From the NCBI RefSeq assembly GCF_022701255.1, contig NZ_CP031705.1:6200001-6264000 (forward strand): 64,000 bases of DNA, written 5' to 3'. Numbering within the stretch: position 1 is the first letter of the stretch; every line of letters starts with the position of its first letter. Both the position numbers and the translations under genes were made by a program. Under the pieces are notes generated by a model that searched no databases, had not been told where the DNA came from, and saw only the letters and a list, made by a program, of their open reading frames with translations. This document shows positions 1 to 9,850 of this stretch, piece by piece. This DNA comes from Microcoleus vaginatus HSN003 (GTDB taxonomy: Bacteria > Cyanobacteriota > Cyanobacteriia > Cyanobacteriales > Microcoleaceae).

Positions 1-173
1 ATCGCCCTGAACTTACCCTGCATGGAAATTTAGTTTTGAGCAAGGTTGGCAGTAACTTTGATCTTAAGCCCAGGCGCATCTAAATCTTACAGTCAAGTTT
101 GATGAAATTCTTGTGGGGAGTAGGGGTTGGGCGTCCCGCCCGAAAAATACAACGCAAGATGCCCGACAGCTTA

Positions 174-1385
174 TCACCTACGCTTCAAGCTCAGCACGCT
201 GAGAAAAAAGCTCGACAAAACCATCTGCAAACCAACAGTCAGGCAAGTGAGCGAGGGAATAACCAAACGCAGAGTTTTAGAAGGATCAAGAGAACCGAAA
301 GCAGTTTGCTTCCAGATAGTTAATGACAAGAACGAGCCAACTATTCCGATTAAAATCAGCGTGACTCCGACAATCAATCCTGTCTCTAGGGTGACATAGC
401 GAAATATTTTGTTTAGTTTGGGGTCTTCGGGCAGCAGTTTTTCACTGATGGCAAAAACTTTGGTGAAAAAAGCGAAAGTTACTGCTTGAAAACCGATGAT
501 AATTGCGATCGCACCATAAAGCAGCGTGTGTACATCAAAGCTGATACTCCCAATCTTTTGAGTACCGGGTAACAGCCAAACTACGATAATTAGACCCCAA
601 ATCATCAGCGCAGTACCCGGATACAAAAACAGCCACCGAGGACTGTAAAGCAGCAAAAAGCGGAGATGCCGCCAGCCATCTCGCCAAGTTCGCAAGTGCG
701 GCGGGCGCGAGCGTCCATCGGGAGAAAGTACGGTTGGGACTTCAGCTATCCGCAATGTGTACAGAGATGCTTTGACGACCATTTCGCTAGCAAATTCCAT
801 CCCCGTTGTTTGCAAGTCGAGTTTCAAAATTGAGTCTCTCCTAAAACCCCGTAATCCGCAGTGAAAGTCGCCGACTGGACTCGCGAAAAATAACTGCCCA
901 ACCCATGTCAGCACCGGATTTCCTAAATATTTGTGCAGCGGCGGCATGGCCCCAGGTTTAATGCCCCCTTGAAACCGGTTTCCCATTACTAAGTCGAAAC
1001 CTTCTCGCAATTTGTTGACAAAAGCACCGAGGTTAGAAAAATTGTAGCTGTCGTCAGCATCGCCCATGATAATATAAACTCCGCGCGCTGCGATGATGCC
1101 TCCCATGAGGGCGCTGCCGTAGCCTTTGGTTGCTACGGGCACGACTCTCGCTCCCATTCTGGTAGCGATAGCTTGAGAACCGTCAGTGCTGCCGTTGTCT
1201 GCTATGATGACCTCGCCGGCAATATCAAGTTCGCGCAGGAACTTCTGCGCCTTCTCGATGCAGATTTCTAAAGTTTCTGCTTCGTTCAGGCAAGGCATGA
1301 GTATCGATAGTTCTAGAGTGTATTCTCCGCTTGGATTGGTCTGCTCTGCCATATATTTGTTCGACTCTCGATCGCGATCGACCAT
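174..1385 (-). CDS. Family 2 glycosyltransferase, dolichol-phosphate mannose synthase-like, membrane anchored
   Basis: 403 aa. The N-terminal GT-A domain carries the nucleotide-binding motif DNGSTDGS (about residues 63-70) and the metal-binding GDADDSY (about 108-114), followed by a stretch typical of DPM1/ArnC-like enzymes. The C-terminal 150 residues hold about four hydrophobic helices, so it should sit in the cytoplasmic membrane and move a sugar from a nucleotide donor to a polyprenyl phosphate. Acceptor and sugar cannot be read from the sequence. An alternative ATG at 1352 (MAEQTNPS) is equally possible. It diverges from the small DMT transporter at 1509 across about 120 bp; ArnC-like transferases and ArnE/F-like flippases often go together, so a shared envelope glycolipid role is an inference. 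Confidence 0.85.
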   Translation of the reverse strand: MVDRDRESNKYMAEQTNPSGEYTLELSILMPCLNEAETLEICIEKAQKFLRELDIAGEVIIADNGSTDGSQAIATRMGARVVPVATKGYGSALMGGIIAARGVYIIMGDADDSYNFSNLGAFVNKLREGFDLVMGNRFQGGIKPGAMPPLHKYLGNPVLTWVGQLFFASPVGDFHCGLRGFRRDSILKLDLQTTGMEFASEMVVKASLYTLRIAEVPTVLSPDGRSRPPHLRTWRDGWRHLRFLLLYSPRWLFLYPGTALMIWGLIIVVWLLPGTQKIGSISFDVHTLLYGAIAIIIGFQAVTFAFFTKVFAISEKLLPEDPKLNKIFRYVTLETGLIVGVTLILIGIVGSFLSLTIWKQTAFGSLDPSKTLRLVIPSLTCLTVGLQMVLSSFFLSVLSLKRR

Positions 1386-1508
1386 ACTTGATTTTCCCGT
1401 ATCTCTGCTTAAAATATTAGTGGTGACTAAAACCTCACAAAACTTAATTAAAGGTTTTTAGGTTTTTGGAAACGGCAATTTTTGATTGTACTATAGGTTA
1501 CTAAACTT

Positions 1509-1901
1509 ATGAATAGAAGCGTTTTTATGTTATTGCTTGCTGCAATCTTGTGCGGCGTCGCAGGTCAATTCAGTCTGAAGGCAGGAGCTAAAATCTTAGG
1601 ACCCATTGGCGCTGCTAATTTAATGGAAAAAATTCTAGCAATGGCTACCCAGCCGTTAATTGTAGGTGGTCTTTCTTTGTATGCAATTTCTTCCATCGGC
1701 TTTATTATAGTGTTGTCGCGGGCAAACCTTAGCATAGTCTCACCTTTATTGTCAATTAGTTACCTGTTTACTGTTTTAGGTGGCAAACTTATATTTCACG
1801 AGCCTTTGCCACCGCTGCGGTTGGTAGGCGTGGCGCTAATTATGACAGGAGTAATTTTTGTACTCAGAGGTCAAGTTGGGGGAGTGACTGGGGGCAACTA
1901 G
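1509..1901 (+). CDS. Small EamA/SMR-type (DMT superfamily) membrane protein
   Basis: 130 aa, almost entirely hydrophobic with four predicted transmembrane helices. It has the small-multidrug-resistance/ArnE-like signatures GQFSLKAGAK near the start and SPLLSISYLFTVLGG in helix 3. This is the length of a half-size DMT transporter that works as a dimer. The family includes both drug exporters and flippases for polyprenyl-linked sugars. Its position back to back with a polyprenyl-phosphate glycosyltransferase favours the second role, but that is inference. ATG start; no neighbour in operon downstream (93 bp gap). Confidence 0.75.
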   Translation: MNRSVFMLLLAAILCGVAGQFSLKAGAKILGPIGAANLMEKILAMATQPLIVGGLSLYAISSIGFIIVLSRANLSIVSPLLSISYLFTVLGGKLIFHEPLPPLRLVGVALIMTGVIFVLRGQVGGVTGGN

Positions 1902-1993
1902 CGATCGCTTTTAAGATTGACGCTTGAGTGCTTAATTGATAACTTAGGTCAAAGGGTGTATTTGAGCCTTGTGTTAGGAAATAATGTTGCTGT

Positions 1994-2878
1994 ATGTCTA
2001 ATATTCCTGAGCCTGTGAATCCCAATCAATTATTGAGCGATCGCACCGCAGTTCTTGCTACCATGCACGAAAAAGAACGGGTGATGGCTCCGGTTTTGGA
2101 ACGAGAATTGGGCGTAAATATCCTAGTACCTGCGGCGCTTGACACGGACTGTCTCGGCACGTTCACCAGAGAAGTTAAACGCTTAGGAACACAAATAGAA
2201 GCGGCTCGCCAGAAAGCACAAAAAGCTCTAGAAATTGCGGGCGAAACTCTTGCCTTTGCCAGCGAAGGTACTTTCGGCCCTCACCCCATGATGCCGTATC
2301 TGCCAGCTAACAGAGAAATAGTAATTTTATTAGATCGAGCCAACAATCTAGAACTCATCGGCGACTCTTTCTCGGTTGAAACTAACTACAGTCACGAGTT
2401 AGTTTCCAGTATAGAAGAAGCAGATGATTTTGCTAAAAAAGCTGGATTTCCCGAACACGCACTGGTGGTTATAGTTGGCGACGCTGCACTTGGTAACGGC
2501 GAAATTGTCAAGGGCATTAGGACAGAAAAACAACTTTTTGACGCTGTGACAGCAGGCTTTAAAAAATCGTCAACCGGCCGAGTTCACATTGAAACAGATA
2601 TGCGGGCGATGTACAATCCAACTCGGATGAAAAACATCGAAAATGCAACTCTGGATTTAGTTAAAAAATTTAAGCAATTCTGCCCGGAGTGCGGTTGGCC
2701 GGGATTCGATATTGCTGAGACGAAAATCGGATTGCCCTGCGGACTTTGCTATTTTCCGACTCAGCTAGTGCGATCGGCAATCTATAAATGCAAAAAGTGC
2801 GGTTATACTAAAGAAAAACTATTTCCAGACGGTCGAGAGACTGCCGATCCTTCCCTGTGTCAATATTGCAACCCTTAA
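1994..2878 (+). CDS. DUF6671-type protein with C-terminal zinc ribbon
   Basis: 294 aa, soluble. It matches my memory of a widespread cyanobacterial family (DUF6671): a conserved N-terminal part with TMHEKERVMAPVLE and ASEGTFGPHPMMPY, and a C-terminal zinc-ribbon-like part with CPECGWPGFD, PCGLC, KCKKCGY and a final CQYC. Four Cys pairs suggest two zinc sites. Biochemical role is unknown. It lies alone, 115 bp after the DMT transporter and 69 bp before glcD on the same strand, so co-transcription with glcD is possible but not shown. Confidence 0.7.
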   Translation: MSNIPEPVNPNQLLSDRTAVLATMHEKERVMAPVLERELGVNILVPAALDTDCLGTFTREVKRLGTQIEAARQKAQKALEIAGETLAFASEGTFGPHPMMPYLPANREIVILLDRANNLELIGDSFSVETNYSHELVSSIEEADDFAKKAGFPEHALVVIVGDAALGNGEIVKGIRTEKQLFDAVTAGFKKSSTGRVHIETDMRAMYNPTRMKNIENATLDLVKKFKQFCPECGWPGFDIAETKIGLPCGLCYFPTQLVRSAIYKCKKCGYTKEKLFPDGRETADPSLCQYCNP

Positions 2879-2947
2879 AAAAATAATTGCACAAAAATAG
2901 TAAAACTTGCCACAATATTATTGATAGTTCCCTAATTAAATTCACTA

Positions 2948-4423
2948 ATGATAGCCATAGAAACAGAACGCAACTGGAAACCCGTTATTACAGAATTCGA
3001 GGCTGTAGTAGGCAAAAATGGGGTGGTACAGCGCCGCGAAGAATTGATTGTCTATGAGTGCGACGGACTCGCCAGCTACCGCCAGCGCCCCGCCGTGGTG
3101 GTATTGCCTCGAACTACCGAGGAAGTGGCGCAATTGGTCAAAATATGCGATCGCAACTCAATTCCCTGGGTTGCTAGAGGCGCAGGAACCGGCCTTTCCG
3201 GCGGCGCTTTGCCTGTAGAAAACTGCGTCCTGATTGTCACGGCGCTGATGCGAAAAATCCTGAAAGTAGACTTAGAAAATCAGCAAGTAGTCGTGCAACC
3301 GGGAGTAATTAATAACTGGGTAACGCAAGCAGTTAGCGGTGCCGGTTTCTACTACGCGCCCGATCCTTCTAGTCAAATTGTTTGTTCGATTGGCGGCAAC
3401 GTTGCGGAAAATTCTGGCGGGGTTCACTGCCTCAAATACGGAGTCACAACGAATCACGTTTTAGGATTAAAATTGGTACTTCCCGACGGTTCTATTGTTG
3501 ATGTCGGTGGCGAAATTCCCGAAACGCCCGGTTACGATTTAACTGGTGTATTTGTCGGTTCCGAAGGCACTTTAGGAATCGCCACAGAAGTTACTCTGCG
3601 AATACTCAAAGCGCCGGAATCGATTTGCGTTCTCCTAGCGGATTTTTCCAGTATAGAAGCAGCGGGCGAATCGGTTTCCGATATTATCAGCGCTGGCATT
3701 ATTCCCGGCGGCATGGAAATTATGGACAACATCAGCATCAATGCTGTGGAAGATGTGGTGGCAACTGGATGTTATCCCCGCGATGCGGCGGCAATTCTCC
3801 TCATAGAAATCGACGGTTTAGAAGTGGAAGTTGCCACAAACAAACAGCGGATAGCTGATATTTGCAAGCATAACGGAGCACGAAATATCACTACCGCAAC
3901 CGACCCGGAAACCCGCCTAAAAATTTGGAAAGGGCGGAAAGCTGCTTTTGCGGCGGCAGGTCATCTCAGCCCTGATTATTACGTGCAAGACGGGGTAATT
4001 CCGCGAACGCAAATGGCTTATGTTTTGAAAGAAATTGAGGGTTTGAGCGAGAAATACGGTTATCGAATTGCCAATGTATTTCACGCGGGAGACGGGAATT
4101 TACACCCGCTGATTCTGTACGATAACTCGGTAAAAGGTGCGCTGGAAAAGGTGGAAGAATTGGGCGGAGAAATTCTCAGGCTTTGCGTGAAAGTTGGGGG
4201 GAGTCTTTCGGGGGAACACGGCATCGGCGCTGATAAGAAGTGTTTTATGCCGGATATGTTTTCGGAGGTAGATTTGGAGACGATGCAGTGGGTGCGTCAG
4301 GTGTTTAATCCGAAAGGTTTGGCGAATCCTGGGAAGATGTTTCCGACGCCGAAGACTTGCGGGGAAGCGGCGAGGGCTAAGGTTGAAACTTTTAAGAAGT
4401 TGGATGGTGTGGAGGTTTTTTAA
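2948..4423 (+). CDS. glcD: Glycolate oxidase/dehydrogenase subunit GlcD
   Basis: 491 aa FAD-linked oxidase of the GlcD/D-lactate dehydrogenase family. The PCMH FAD-binding domain shows ARGAGTGLSGGALP (about residues 78-91), SIGGNVAENSGGVHCLKYG and GSEGTLGIATE. The C-terminal cap domain has HAGDGNLHPL and SLSGEHGIGADK, which carry the metal and substrate residues. It oxidises glycolate from photorespiration to glyoxylate, with electrons passed onward. Full length for the family. glcE and glcF are not next to it; cyanobacteria often have glcD separate from its partners. The ATG start follows an AT-rich leader without a strong Shine-Dalgarno site. Confidence 0.92.
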   Translation: MIAIETERNWKPVITEFEAVVGKNGVVQRREELIVYECDGLASYRQRPAVVVLPRTTEEVAQLVKICDRNSIPWVARGAGTGLSGGALPVENCVLIVTALMRKILKVDLENQQVVVQPGVINNWVTQAVSGAGFYYAPDPSSQIVCSIGGNVAENSGGVHCLKYGVTTNHVLGLKLVLPDGSIVDVGGEIPETPGYDLTGVFVGSEGTLGIATEVTLRILKAPESICVLLADFSSIEAAGESVSDIISAGIIPGGMEIMDNISINAVEDVVATGCYPRDAAAILLIEIDGLEVEVATNKQRIADICKHNGARNITTATDPETRLKIWKGRKAAFAAAGHLSPDYYVQDGVIPRTQMAYVLKEIEGLSEKYGYRIANVFHAGDGNLHPLILYDNSVKGALEKVEELGGEILRLCVKVGGSLSGEHGIGADKKCFMPDMFSEVDLETMQWVRQVFNPKGLANPGKMFPTPKTCGEAARAKVETFKKLDGVEVF

Positions 4424-4627
4424 TTCGCTATTTATGCGGGTAATGTGAATCGAAAAGCACCCTAAAATTGTTTCTACAATGGGGAGGCAGAGCCTCGAAT
4501 TATGCGTTACCAGCCAGAGTCGTGGGACGAGAAAAAACGATTTTTCTCGTTTTTTAGGAGTGCGAGCGTCCCGCTCGCTTGTTTGCCTATATCTCAAGTT
4601 GGTAAGGTGCAGATTGCACATTCCGCG

Positions 4628-6520
4628 CTAAGGTGCGATCGGAATTTTGATAGTAAATTCCGTGCCCTTGCCCAATTCCGAAGTACAATAGAGTTCGCCC
4701 TTGTGTCTTTCTACAATAATTTGGTAGCTAATTGACAAACCCATTCCCGTGCCTTTACCAATGGGTTTGGTAGTAAAAAATGTATCGAATATCCGCTGCT
4801 TGACTTCCTCCGTTATTCCCGGCCCGTTGTCGGCAATTTTAATTTCTACCAAATTGCCCACCACTTCCGTACCAATCCTAATCTGGCTAGGATTTGGTAG
4901 CATTTCTTGACAATTTGGCTTATTCTTGGCATCTTCTAAAGCATCGATCGCATTGCTGAGAATATTCATAAAAACTTGATTGATTGGCCCCGCAAAACAC
5001 TCCACCGGCGGCAATTCTCCGTATTGTTTTACAATTTGAATTGGCGGCTTTTCTCCGTTTCCCTTCAAACGGTGATTGAGAATTAACAGCGTGCTGTCAA
5101 TACCTTCGTGCAGGTTAACGGCTTTCATCTCTGAATCGTCGTGCCGCGAAAAGTTCCGCAGCGACTGCACAATCTGGCAAATCCGCTCGACACCAACGCT
5201 CATTGAAGACAGTATTTTAGGTAAATCTTCAGCTAAAAAATCGAGTTCATTTTCTTCTCTTTCCTGCTGAATTTCCGCGACGGGATCAGGATAATGCTTT
5301 TGGTAAAGTTCGAGGTGGTGAAACAAGTCTTGAGTATAATTTGTGAGATGAGTGAGATTGCCGTAAATGAAGCTGACTGGGTTGTTAATTTCGTGAGCGA
5401 CGCCGGCAAGTAGCAATCCCAAACTAGACATTTTTTCGCTTTGAACTAATTGGGAATTAGTGGCTTTGAGTTGGTTAAGTGTAACTGCTAGTTGAGCGGC
5501 TTGTTCTCTGCTTTGTGCTTCGGAATTGTGCAAGGCTTCTTCAGCTTGTTTGCGCTCAGTGATGTCTCTTTGTACGCCAATAAAATGAGTTAATTTGCCT
5601 AGTCGATCGCGCACAGGAGATATTGAGAAACAATTCCAGAAAGCGGTTCCGTCTTTGCGGTAATTCTTTAATATTACCTTGCATTCGCTTTCTGTTTGCA
5701 AGGCTTGGCGAATTATTTCTACTGCCGCCGGATCGGTATCGCTTCCGTGCAAAAATCGACCGTTTTTCCCGATAATTTCCTGCCGCCGATAACCGGTCAT
5801 GCTTTCAAATGCGGCATTGCAATAAATAATTGGATGTTCTGGGTCAGTGGCGTCCGAAATCGTAACTCCGGTGCTAGTAGCTGCTATAGCTCGATCGTAC
5901 AACCAAAGCATTTCTTCTGCGCGCTTGCGATCGGTAATGTCCCGCAGCGTAGCTAAATAAGCCATTTCTCCATCCCATTCCGTTTCCACCACCCGCATTT
6001 CTACTACAGCATTTGCTTTTTGCTTGCGAATAGCTTCAACTTCTGTTTGCACGACGCGAGTTCCTGGTGCTTCTGTTTTTCCAACTTGGGGAATAATATC
6101 CGTCGCCATCTCCAGGTCGCAAGCTGAAACTTCTACTACTAAATTGCCAAAAAATGCTTGACCTAAAAGTTCCTCTGCCTTGCAGTTAAACAGTGCTTCT
6201 GCTGACTGGTTGGCAAAACAGACAAGTCCTCGCTTGTTAACGATTGCGATGCCGTCACCATTTTTTTCGATCACATTCCGAAACCGAGATTCGCTAGCTT
6301 TCAAATCCTGCTTTAGCTGTTCCATTGCTCGCTCCATCTGGTGCAGTTCGCACAGACTAAGACTATAAGCTTCTGAAATGCTGGCATCTGTCAAATTCTC
6401 GGCTCTTGTTTTTGGAATCTCTTGGTAGTCTGTTCTCTTGAACATACTTTGAGGACTTGCTTTATGATTCCTGCTAATATTACTGAGCTTATTTTCTGGA
6501 TCGGCTTCTTGGAAAAACAT
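4628..6520 (-). CDS. PAS-PAS(LOV-like) sensor histidine kinase
   Basis: 630 aa, no transmembrane segment, so cytoplasmic. Order: N-terminal helix (to about 75), PAS 1 (about 76-200, ending in RDITDRKRAEE), PAS 2 (about 205-325, ending RDITERKQAEEAL), coiled coil (about 325-370), HisKA with GVAHEINNPVSF (phospho-acceptor His about 376), and HATPase_c with NILSNAIDAL, ADNGPGI and GTGMGLSIS. PAS 2 reads like a LOV domain (GKNGRFLHGSDTDPAAV, then KDGTAFWN) but has Gly254 where the flavin-adduct Cys of true LOV photoreceptors sits. No response regulator is adjacent, so its partner is unknown. Confidence 0.88.
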   Translation of the reverse strand: MFFQEADPENKLSNISRNHKASPQSMFKRTDYQEIPKTRAENLTDASISEAYSLSLCELHQMERAMEQLKQDLKASESRFRNVIEKNGDGIAIVNKRGLVCFANQSAEALFNCKAEELLGQAFFGNLVVEVSACDLEMATDIIPQVGKTEAPGTRVVQTEVEAIRKQKANAVVEMRVVETEWDGEMAYLATLRDITDRKRAEEMLWLYDRAIAATSTGVTISDATDPEHPIIYCNAAFESMTGYRRQEIIGKNGRFLHGSDTDPAAVEIIRQALQTESECKVILKNYRKDGTAFWNCFSISPVRDRLGKLTHFIGVQRDITERKQAEEALHNSEAQSREQAAQLAVTLNQLKATNSQLVQSEKMSSLGLLLAGVAHEINNPVSFIYGNLTHLTNYTQDLFHHLELYQKHYPDPVAEIQQEREENELDFLAEDLPKILSSMSVGVERICQIVQSLRNFSRHDDSEMKAVNLHEGIDSTLLILNHRLKGNGEKPPIQIVKQYGELPPVECFAGPINQVFMNILSNAIDALEDAKNKPNCQEMLPNPSQIRIGTEVVGNLVEIKIADNGPGITEEVKQRIFDTFFTTKPIGKGTGMGLSISYQIIVERHKGELYCTSELGKGTEFTIKIPIAP

Positions 6521-6994
6521 ATTACTACCCTACCAAATTATTTTTTAGATGAATGTGTTGCATCGCCCAATGTTCCCGTAAATTTACGGGGATAGCAATT
6601 TACACCAGATGCTAGCACATTACTTTTAGAATTCATCATAAAACCTCGTTAAAATTCCTGAGTAATCGCGCTATAATTATCTATTAACTTTTATTAAGTA
6701 ATTTCAACAACATTGACACTTACGTAGCGACATGAACTGTGCAAGCTGGATATGGCTGCAATCCCCCTTCCACTCACAAAATAATCAGTTCCACGCGAAA
6801 CTTCTAAATATTTAGAAGCCACGGCTCAGTATAAAATATTATATAATTTTAAAAAAAAATATACTTAAAAATGAGCGGACTCATCCTTAAGCCATCAAAA
6901 ATAATCATAATTAGCAATTCCCAAATCATCTCCCTGTAGGCAGATGTGAGATAGAATATAACCTATCTATTTTTGCGATCGCAATTTCAAACCA
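6521..6994. other. 474-bp spacer between divergent kinase and purH genes
   Basis: No plausible gene. It holds two perfect palindromes, CCCGTAAATTTACGGG at 6575-6590 and CTTCTAAATATTTAGAAG at 6801-6818, and an AT-rich block at 6835-6880. Promoters for both divergent genes must lie here, but I cannot place -35/-10 boxes with confidence. Confidence 0.5.
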
Positions 6995-8542
6995 ATGGCA
7001 CGTCTAGCACTTCTGAGCACATCCAATAAAACCGGGCTAATCGACTTAGCGCGCAGTCTAGTAGAAGAATTTGAATTTGACATAATTAGTAGTGGCGGGA
7101 CAGCAACGGCTCTCAAAGAAGCAGGCATCCCAGTGACCAAAGTTGCGGAATATACTGGTTCTCCCGAAATTTTGGGAGGGCGCGTCAAAACACTTCACCC
7201 ACGAATCCACGGAGGTATTTTAGCACGCCGCGATGTACCGGAAGACCTCGCAGATTTAACCGCCAATCAAATTCGAGCGATCGATCTAGTTGTAGTCAAT
7301 TTGTATCCATTTGAAGAGACAATTTCTAAGCCAGGAGTTACTCTAGCAGACGCAATTGAGCAGATAGATATCGGCGGGCCAGCAATGTTGAGAGCTTCCG
7401 CCAAAAACCACGCTCATTTGACAGTTTTGTGCGATCCAGAACAGTACAATACTTATTTAAAAGAACTGCGGGAAAATGGCGGCCAAGCATCCTTAGAGTT
7501 TCGGCAAAAATGTGCGCTAGAAACATTCAAACATACAGCAAACTACGATCGCGCGATCGCAAATTATCTCAGCAGCAGCCAATCCGCTGAAGAATCTTCG
7601 CTACCAGACGAGTTTAATTTATCAGGAAAAGAGTTGCAAACTCTCCGCTACGGCGAAAATCCCCATCAAGCCGCCACCTGGTATCAAAGCGGAAGTACAC
7701 CCACAGGCTGGACGACTAGCACCATCCTGCAAGGCAAAGAATTAAGCTACAATAATTTAGTAGATTTAGAAGCAGCAAGGCGGCTAATCGTAGAATTCCC
7801 CGACACGCCCGCCGCCGCTATTCTGAAGCATACAAATCCTTGCGGCACAGCCTTGGGAACAACTATTTCTGAAGCTTATCAAAAAGCCTTCGACACCGAT
7901 TCAGTCTCAGCTTTCGGTGGAATTGTCGCCCTCAACCGCCCGATTGATGCTGCTACCGCAACGGCGTTAACTAAAACATTTTTAGAATGTATCGTCGCGC
8001 CAGGATGCGAACCAGAAGCAGAAGAAATTATCAAGAAAAAGGCGAAAGTTCGAGTATTAATTTTGCCAGATTTGACTCAAGGGCCGCCACAAACTGTTAA
8101 AGTTATTGCAGGCGGTTTGCTGGTGCAAGACTCAGATAATATAGTAGAAGAAACTAGCAAATGGCGGATTGTTACCGAGAAACAGCCGACTGCTGAAGAG
8201 TTGGAAGAATTGCTGTTTTCTTGGAAAGTAGCGAAACACGTCAAATCAAATGCGATCGTTGTGACGCGCGATCGCACTACAATCGGTGTCGGCGCCGGAC
8301 AAATGAATCGCGTCGGCTCAGTTAAACTAGCATTAGAACAAGCAGGAGACAAGAGCAAAGGAGCGATTTTGGCCAGCGACGGTTTCTTCCCCTTCGATGA
8401 TTCCGTAAAAACGGCGGCTGAGGCTGGAATAATTGCGATCGTCCAACCCGGCGGAAGTATGCGCGATCAAGATTCCATTCAAGCCGCCAACCAACTCGGA
8501 ATCACAATGGTTTTCACTGATATCCGCCACTTCTTGCATTAG
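6995..8542 (+). CDS. purH: Bifunctional AICAR transformylase / IMP cyclohydrolase PurH
   Basis: 515 aa, full length. The N-terminal MGS-like IMP cyclohydrolase domain (about 1-190) shows ALLSTSNKTGL, SSGGTATALKEAG, GGRVKTLHPRIHGG and DLVVVNLYPFE. The C-terminal transformylase domain (about 200-515) shows LRYGENPHQAA, LKHTNPCG, DSVSAFGGI, and near the end SDGFFPFDD and QPGGSMRDQD. It carries out the last two steps of purine synthesis, AICAR to FAICAR to IMP. Single gene with a 474-bp upstream spacer and a repeat-rich downstream spacer, so probably monocistronic. ATG at 6995 gives the family start MARLALLS. Confidence 0.97.
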   Translation: MARLALLSTSNKTGLIDLARSLVEEFEFDIISSGGTATALKEAGIPVTKVAEYTGSPEILGGRVKTLHPRIHGGILARRDVPEDLADLTANQIRAIDLVVVNLYPFEETISKPGVTLADAIEQIDIGGPAMLRASAKNHAHLTVLCDPEQYNTYLKELRENGGQASLEFRQKCALETFKHTANYDRAIANYLSSSQSAEESSLPDEFNLSGKELQTLRYGENPHQAATWYQSGSTPTGWTTSTILQGKELSYNNLVDLEAARRLIVEFPDTPAAAILKHTNPCGTALGTTISEAYQKAFDTDSVSAFGGIVALNRPIDAATATALTKTFLECIVAPGCEPEAEEIIKKKAKVRVLILPDLTQGPPQTVKVIAGGLLVQDSDNIVEETSKWRIVTEKQPTAEELEELLFSWKVAKHVKSNAIVVTRDRTTIGVGAGQMNRVGSVKLALEQAGDKSKGAILASDGFFPFDDSVKTAAEAGIIAIVQPGGSMRDQDSIQAANQLGITMVFTDIRHFLH

Positions 8543-8665
8543 TTTTTGTTAGGAATTATGCCTAGCAATTCTCGATTGTGTACCATATTGTAGGGATACA
8601 ATAGTGTTCGCGGGTGTCAACTTAAGTCGAAAAGCTTTCATAAATCTCGTTTCTCCCCGAGTCTA

Positions 8666-8815
8666 GATCCCCCTAAATCCCCCTTAAGAAGGGGGACTTT
8701 GAGAAGAATCCTGTCTCGTCTTAAGACGGGAAACTTTGACACTCTTGTCTCCCCCTTAACAAGGGGAACTTTTACACTCTTGTCCCCCCCTTTTTAAGGG
8801 GGGTTAGGGGGGATC
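8666..8815. repeat. MITE-like palindromic repeat, about 150 bp
   Basis: The outer arms GATCCCCCTAAATCCCCC and the inverted GGTTAGGGGGGATC at the far end pair with few mismatches. Inside are further C-run/G-run hairpins (CCCCCTTAAGAAGGGGG) and a direct repeat around ACACTCTTGTC. This is a common kind of non-coding cyanobacterial repeat. It fills most of the spacer 8543-8883 between purH and the oxygenase gene and may end purH transcription. Confidence 0.7.
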
Positions 8816-8883
8816 TGGAAGGCTATGACACCAATCAACACTGTTATGTCCTACCAAATTCCCAGTTGCGTCCTTCAAAAATT

Positions 8884-9816
8884 ATGACTTACACTCAACC
8901 GCAAATTAAACCCCAAGACATAAAAGTCAAAATCCTGCTCACTGGCGGACATCAGTGCACCGTCACGCTCAAATCTGATACACCATTATTGCACAGCCTG
9001 ATCAAAACATTAGTCGATCGCACTCAACAAACACCCGGTTTTTCCACCTTATTTCAAATCCCTATAGACGGAGGTCGTTCCGCCCTTTCTTTTCCCGGCG
9101 AAAACCTAGTCGGATTAGTCACCGAACCCCCACTTTACTTGCAGGAAATGCAACCGCAGCAGCCTGCAACTCCCGTAGAAATTCCCGCCGCAGAAATTCC
9201 CGCCCCTGCGCCGCCTGTAAATGACGATTTAATATCTCGCTACGCCCAAATAGACAACTTTTTGACCCCCGCAGAAAAGAATAAACTCATCCAATATGTC
9301 TTAGCAAAAGAATCAGAATTTGTGAGTACCAGCACCTCAACCAATGCCGAAGATTACCGCCGTTCGATGGTACTCCACTCGTTCCCCGAATTTTCGGAAC
9401 TGATGGTTAATCGCATCAAAGCAATTCTCCCCGACGTGCTCAAAAGTTTAAATATTCCGTCATTTCCCCTGGGTGATATAGAAGCTCAGCTAACCATGCA
9501 CAATGACAACAACTTTTATAAACTTCACAACGACAGTGGCTCGCCAGATACCGCCAGCCGATTTTTTACTTACGTTTACTATTTCTATCGAGAACCCAAG
9601 GCTTTTTCTGGCGGCGAATTGCAAATTTACGACAGTAAAATCGAGAACAATTTTTATGTTGCGGACAAGACATTCAGAACCGTTGAGCCTCGGAATAACA
9701 GCATCGTATTTTTTCTAAGTCGCTATATGCACGAAGTTTTGCGAGTTAGCTGTCCCTCAAAAGCTTTTGCTGATAGCCGCTTTACTATTAACGGCTGGGT
9801 ACGCAAAGCAAATTGA
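8884..9816 (+). CDS. 2OG-Fe(II) oxygenase (prolyl-4-hydroxylase-like)
   Basis: 310 aa from the ATG at 8884; a TTG at 8866 would add six residues but looks less likely. The N-terminal ~95 residues form a separate part with no recognised motif, followed by a Pro/Ala-rich linker (about 100-117). The C-terminal domain is a double-stranded beta-helix dioxygenase with iron ligands in KLHNDSGS (HxD) and a distal His in YMHEVLRV, and a 2-oxoglutarate-binding basic residue in the final SRFTINGW segment. The FTYVYYFYREPKAFSGGEL core is typical. Likely hydroxylates a protein or peptide side chain; the substrate is not evident. Isolated gene. Confidence 0.85.
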   Translation: MTYTQPQIKPQDIKVKILLTGGHQCTVTLKSDTPLLHSLIKTLVDRTQQTPGFSTLFQIPIDGGRSALSFPGENLVGLVTEPPLYLQEMQPQQPATPVEIPAAEIPAPAPPVNDDLISRYAQIDNFLTPAEKNKLIQYVLAKESEFVSTSTSTNAEDYRRSMVLHSFPEFSELMVNRIKAILPDVLKSLNIPSFPLGDIEAQLTMHNDNNFYKLHNDSGSPDTASRFFTYVYYFYREPKAFSGGELQIYDSKIENNFYVADKTFRTVEPRNNSIVFFLSRYMHEVLRVSCPSKAFADSRFTINGWVRKAN

Positions 9817-9850
9817 GGTTAATATCGATTCCGGTTGCACTCCTCATGCT

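Noticed and set aside
99..399. Two + strand ORFs near the window start
   Set aside because: They overlap the conserved glycosyltransferase on the other strand and have no family features.
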